A stretch of DNA of 64,000 nt from positions 182,759-246,758 of the forward strand of contig NZ_BIFH01000029.1 of the NCBI RefSeq assembly GCF_003967355.1. Reading direction: 5' to 3'. Positions 61,789 through 64,000 of the stretch are shown here, piece after piece. Every line of letters begins with the position of its first letter. The stretch's first letter is position 1. Both the position numbers and the translations under genes were made by a program. Below the pieces are notes generated by a model, which saw only the letters and a program-made list of their open reading frames with translations, did no database searches and was not told the DNA's origin. This stretch comes from Embleya hyalina (GTDB taxonomy: Bacteria; Actinomycetota; Actinomycetes; Streptomycetales; Streptomycetaceae).

Positions 61789-62676
61789 ATGCATCGGATC
61801 ACCGCCTACCTGGACGGACGGCCCTACCGGCTGATCACCCCGCGCCCGTCGAACACGACCCGGTTCGCCGTCAACCACTTCCACGACAGTTGGCACGTGG
61901 TGTCCGATCGAACCGGTGCGGTGCTGTTCGCCCGGTTGATGTGGGGCCTGGCACACGAGCGTTACCCGAACACCCTCGTGGTGATCGACCGCCGCCACCT
62001 CGACCCGAACCCGTTCGACGCCGAACCCTCGCCGCCCATCGTGCTGTTCGCCGGCGAGCGCACCCCGTTCGGCGGCCGGGCCGCCCGCGACCTGCGCCGA
62101 CTGCTGCCCACGTTGGGCCGACCGGACGGCACCGTGTACTGGCGCACCCACGGCCTGGACGCCGCGCTCGCCGACCCCGACGCCTGGATGCGGCGGCACC
62201 CGGAGCCCATGTGGGACTGGGATCGCGAGCGCCGGCACAAGCGCAAGCCGGAAGACACCGTGCGCGATGGCCTGTTGGTACTGCCCGCGAACGTCGACGC
62301 GCTACGACGCGAAGCGGTACGCATCGCGGGTATGGAGGTGTCCGCCGCCACGCCGATGGCCTACGAGTACCTGCGCCGCTACGAGTTCCAGATCTTCCAC
62401 GACTACCGACGCCGGGTGAGCGCGGCCCGGACCGCGCGCCGCGAGATCGAGGCCCTGCCCGTGCCGCCGAACCGGTTCGGTTCCGGGAGGTACAACGACG
62501 CCGACGTGCCCAGGATGCACATCTGGGACCGGGGCACCGAGATCCGGAAGGCGCGGATGCGAGGTCGCCGGGTACACGCCCGCCCGGAGCTGTACCACAC
62601 CCGCTCGATCAACGACATCCAACGCTCGGGCGCAACCGCCCACGAGCGCCACCGCGACCCCCCGTCGAACACCTGA
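61789..62676 (+). CDS. Unrecognised cytoplasmic protein
   Basis: 295 aa from ATG 61789, with AGGTGATC about ten bases upstream; an earlier in-frame start at 61615 is rejected because the extra 58 residues have a different, AT-richer base use. Composition is normal with many Arg and His, Trp-rich segments (NHFHDSWHVV, TVYWRTHGLDAALADPDAWMRRHPEPMWDWDRERRHKRK) and a C-terminal basic tail. No motif of a known enzyme. Preceded by the AT-richer leader and followed by a convergent RNA methyltransferase. I do not recognise a family. Confidence 0.65.
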   Translation: MHRITAYLDGRPYRLITPRPSNTTRFAVNHFHDSWHVVSDRTGAVLFARLMWGLAHERYPNTLVVIDRRHLDPNPFDAEPSPPIVLFAGERTPFGGRAARDLRRLLPTLGRPDGTVYWRTHGLDAALADPDAWMRRHPEPMWDWDRERRHKRKPEDTVRDGLLVLPANVDALRREAVRIAGMEVSAATPMAYEYLRRYEFQIFHDYRRRVSAARTARREIEALPVPPNRFGSGRYNDADVPRMHIWDRGTEIRKARMRGRRVHARPELYHTRSINDIQRSGATAHERHRDPPSNT

Positions 62677-62724
62677 GCCCACCGGGCCCGTCGTGCGACT
62701 TTCCCCCATTCGGCCGTCCCCCAC

Positions 62725-63528
62725 TCAGCCGAACGCCACCGCATAGAACGCGACCGCCGCGGCGGCGCCGACGTTGAGCGAATCCACCCCGTGCGACATC
62801 GGGATCCGCACCGACCGATCCGCGGCGGCCAACGCCTTCGCGGTCAACCCCGGCCCCTCCGCGCCCAGCATCAACGCGCACCGATCGGTGTCCGCGGCCG
62901 GCAACTCGTTCAACGCCACCGACCCCTCGCCGGGGGTCAGCGCAAGCAGCGTCAACCCCGCCCCCCGCAACACGTCGAGGCCATCGGGCCACGGGTCCAG
63001 GCGCGCGTACGGCACCGAGAACACCGCGCCCATCGAAACCTTCACCGACCGCCGGTACAGCGGATCCGCGCAGTCCGGCGACAACAACACCGCGTCCATG
63101 CCCAGCGCCGCCGCGCCACGGAAGATCGCCCCGACGTTGGTGTGATCGTTGACCCCCTCCAACACCGCGACCCGCCGCGCGTCGGCCACCAGATCACCCG
63201 CCGCCGGCAACACCTTGCGCCCCATCGAGGCCAGCGCCCCCCGATGCACCTGATACCCCGTCACCCGTTCGACGATCTCCGGACTGCCCACGTACACGGG
63301 AACGTCCGTGCCCTCGATCACCTCGGCCATGGTCTCCAGCCAACGCTCCGAGAGCAGCATCGACCGCATCGGATACCCCGCCCCGAGCGCGCGTCGAATC
63401 ACCTTCTCCCCCTCGGCCATGAACAACCCCTCGGCCGGTTCACGCCGCCGCCGCAACTCGACATCGGTCAGGCCGGTGTAGTCGACAAGACGAGAATCAC
63501 CAGGATCATCAACGGAAATCACAGACAT
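62725..63528 (-). CDS. TrmH/SpoU-family RNA methyltransferase
   Basis: 267 aa from ATG 63526-63528. N-terminal substrate-binding region (LRRRREPAEGLFMAEGEKVIRRAL) and SPOUT catalytic domain with VAVLEGVNDHTNVGAIFRGAAALGMDAVLLSP (motif 1, Asn and Arg conserved), ALMLGAEGPGLTAKAL (motif 2) and RIPMSHGVDSLNVGAAAAVAFYAV (motif 3), forming the trefoil knot that binds S-adenosylmethionine. Probably 2'-O-methylates tRNA or rRNA. Upstream of it the region is low complexity. Confidence 0.93.
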   Translation of the reverse strand: MSVISVDDPGDSRLVDYTGLTDVELRRRREPAEGLFMAEGEKVIRRALGAGYPMRSMLLSERWLETMAEVIEGTDVPVYVGSPEIVERVTGYQVHRGALASMGRKVLPAAGDLVADARRVAVLEGVNDHTNVGAIFRGAAALGMDAVLLSPDCADPLYRRSVKVSMGAVFSVPYARLDPWPDGLDVLRGAGLTLLALTPGEGSVALNELPAADTDRCALMLGAEGPGLTAKALAAADRSVRIPMSHGVDSLNVGAAAAVAFYAVAFG

Positions 63529-63670
63529 CGAACCAGTCTCCCAGCCCCACCACACACCCCCACGAGCCACCCACCCAGCCCACCACCCGCCAAGCAAACA
63601 CACCCAACAACCACGAACAACAAGCAACAAACAACCAACAACCACAGCCGACCAAGCAGCCGGAGGCAGG
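63529..63670. other. Low-complexity A/C-rich stretch upstream of the RNA methyltransferase
   Basis: CCCACCACACACCCC..., then CAACCACGAACAACAAGCAACAAACAACC. No gene supported; probably the leader region of the methyltransferase gene. Confidence 0.4.
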
Positions 63671-63674
63671 CAAG

Positions 63675-64000
63675 CGGGCAAGCGCGGCCGGGCAGGCAAG
63701 CGGGTACGGACGGGCGGACGGGCGGGCGAGCGAACGGGCGAACGGGCGAGCGGGCGGGCGGGCGGCCGGGCGGGCGAGCAAGCGGGCGAGCGGCCGGGCG
63801 GGCGAGCGAGCGGGCGAGCGGCCGGGCGGGCGGGCGAGCGGGCGAGCGGGCGAGCAAGCGGGCGAGCGGCCGGGCGGGCGGGCGAGCGAGCGGGCGAGCG
63901 AGCGGGCGAGCGGCCGGGCGGGCGAGCGAGCGGGCGAGCAAGCGGGCGGGCGGCCGGGCGGGCGGGCGAGCGAGCGGGCGGGCGGCCGGGCGGGCGGGCG
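63675..64000. repeat. (CGRG)n tetranucleotide tract running off the window
   Basis: About 325 bases built from 4-base units CGGG, CGAG and CGGC (with some CAAG, CGAA) in mixed order, continuing past the right edge. Open frames on both strands reading Ala-Arg-Pro-Leu repeats are a by-product of the tract and are not genes. Confidence 0.85.

Noticed and set aside
63509..63941. Ala-Arg-Pro-Leu repeat open frames at the right end
   Set aside because: Produced by the tetranucleotide tract; no start context or coding signature.

Overview
The window comes from the chromosome of a very high GC, Gram-positive actinomycete. GTG/TTG starts, GTGA/ATGA stop-start overlaps, a WhiB regulator, a DUF5999 protein, an FHA/GarA protein and the gene order pgsA - DUF881 - small basic protein - DUF881 - gcvH - garA - ftsR-like MerR - DUF151 nuclease - second MerR - dinB - gcvP all point to Streptomycetales; a Streptomyces, Embleya or Yinghuangia relative is my inference. 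The gene order mirrors the Rv1822-Rv1832 block of Mycobacterium tuberculosis, so the middle of the window is old core chromosome. No rRNA, tRNA, CRISPR array, insertion sequence or phage gene was recognised.

Layout. 1-4.8 kb (minus strand): a translationally coupled operon of an alpha/beta hydrolase, a caspase-like protease with a VMAP-C tail, a MoxR-type AAA ATPase and a truncated fourth gene. This looks like a vWA-MoxR-VMAP type NTP-dependent conflict system. 4.9-9.1 kb: an SH3-like membrane protein, a CPBP protease, a GCS2-family ligase and a NodB polysaccharide deacetylase. 9.2-9.5 kb: five tandem copies of a 62-bp repeat. 9.6-13.7 kb: two coupled CNNM/CBS membrane proteins (the first apparently starting at ATC), a conserved hypothetical, DUF5999 and a TetR regulator. 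13.8-17 kb: gcvP preceded by a two-domain glycine riboswitch. 17-29.2 kb: the conserved core block, including a mannose-1-phosphate guanylyltransferase whose phosphomannomutase-like half has lost its catalytic motifs. 29.2-32.2 kb: two GT87-type glycosyltransferases.

32.3-40.6 kb is a catabolic set: acetoacetyl-CoA ligase, AurF-like diiron oxygenase, a coupled DUF35/thiolase-fold pair resembling the retro-aldol pair of steroid side-chain degradation, an amidohydrolase-like protein and a luciferase-like oxidoreductase. An MFS exporter divergent from an XRE-cupin regulator follows, then a bacterial serpin and a SnoaL-like protein. 43-51.7 kb holds an SMC-type condensin operon (kleisin-like, winged-helix-like and SMC subunits, i.e. 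JetABC/MksFEB-like) preceded by a HEAT-repeat protein; no JetD/TOPRIM nuclease gene is visible. 51.8-52.8 kb is a tandem array of ~137-bp units. 52.8-63.5 kb holds small conserved proteins, a lipoprotein penicillin-binding protein, WhiB, a phosphoribosyltransferase, a Ser/Thr kinase with a very long charged linker, a DUF2637 membrane protein, an unrecognised cytoplasmic protein and a SpoU-type RNA methyltransferase. The last ~330 bp are a (CGRG)n tetranucleotide tract running off the end.

The best candidates for unusual biology are the hydrolase/caspase/MoxR operon at the left edge, the nuclease-less condensin operon with an Asn in its Walker B position, the ATC start, and the two tandem repeat arrays. 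Several strong intrinsic hairpin terminators mark the ends of transcription units.
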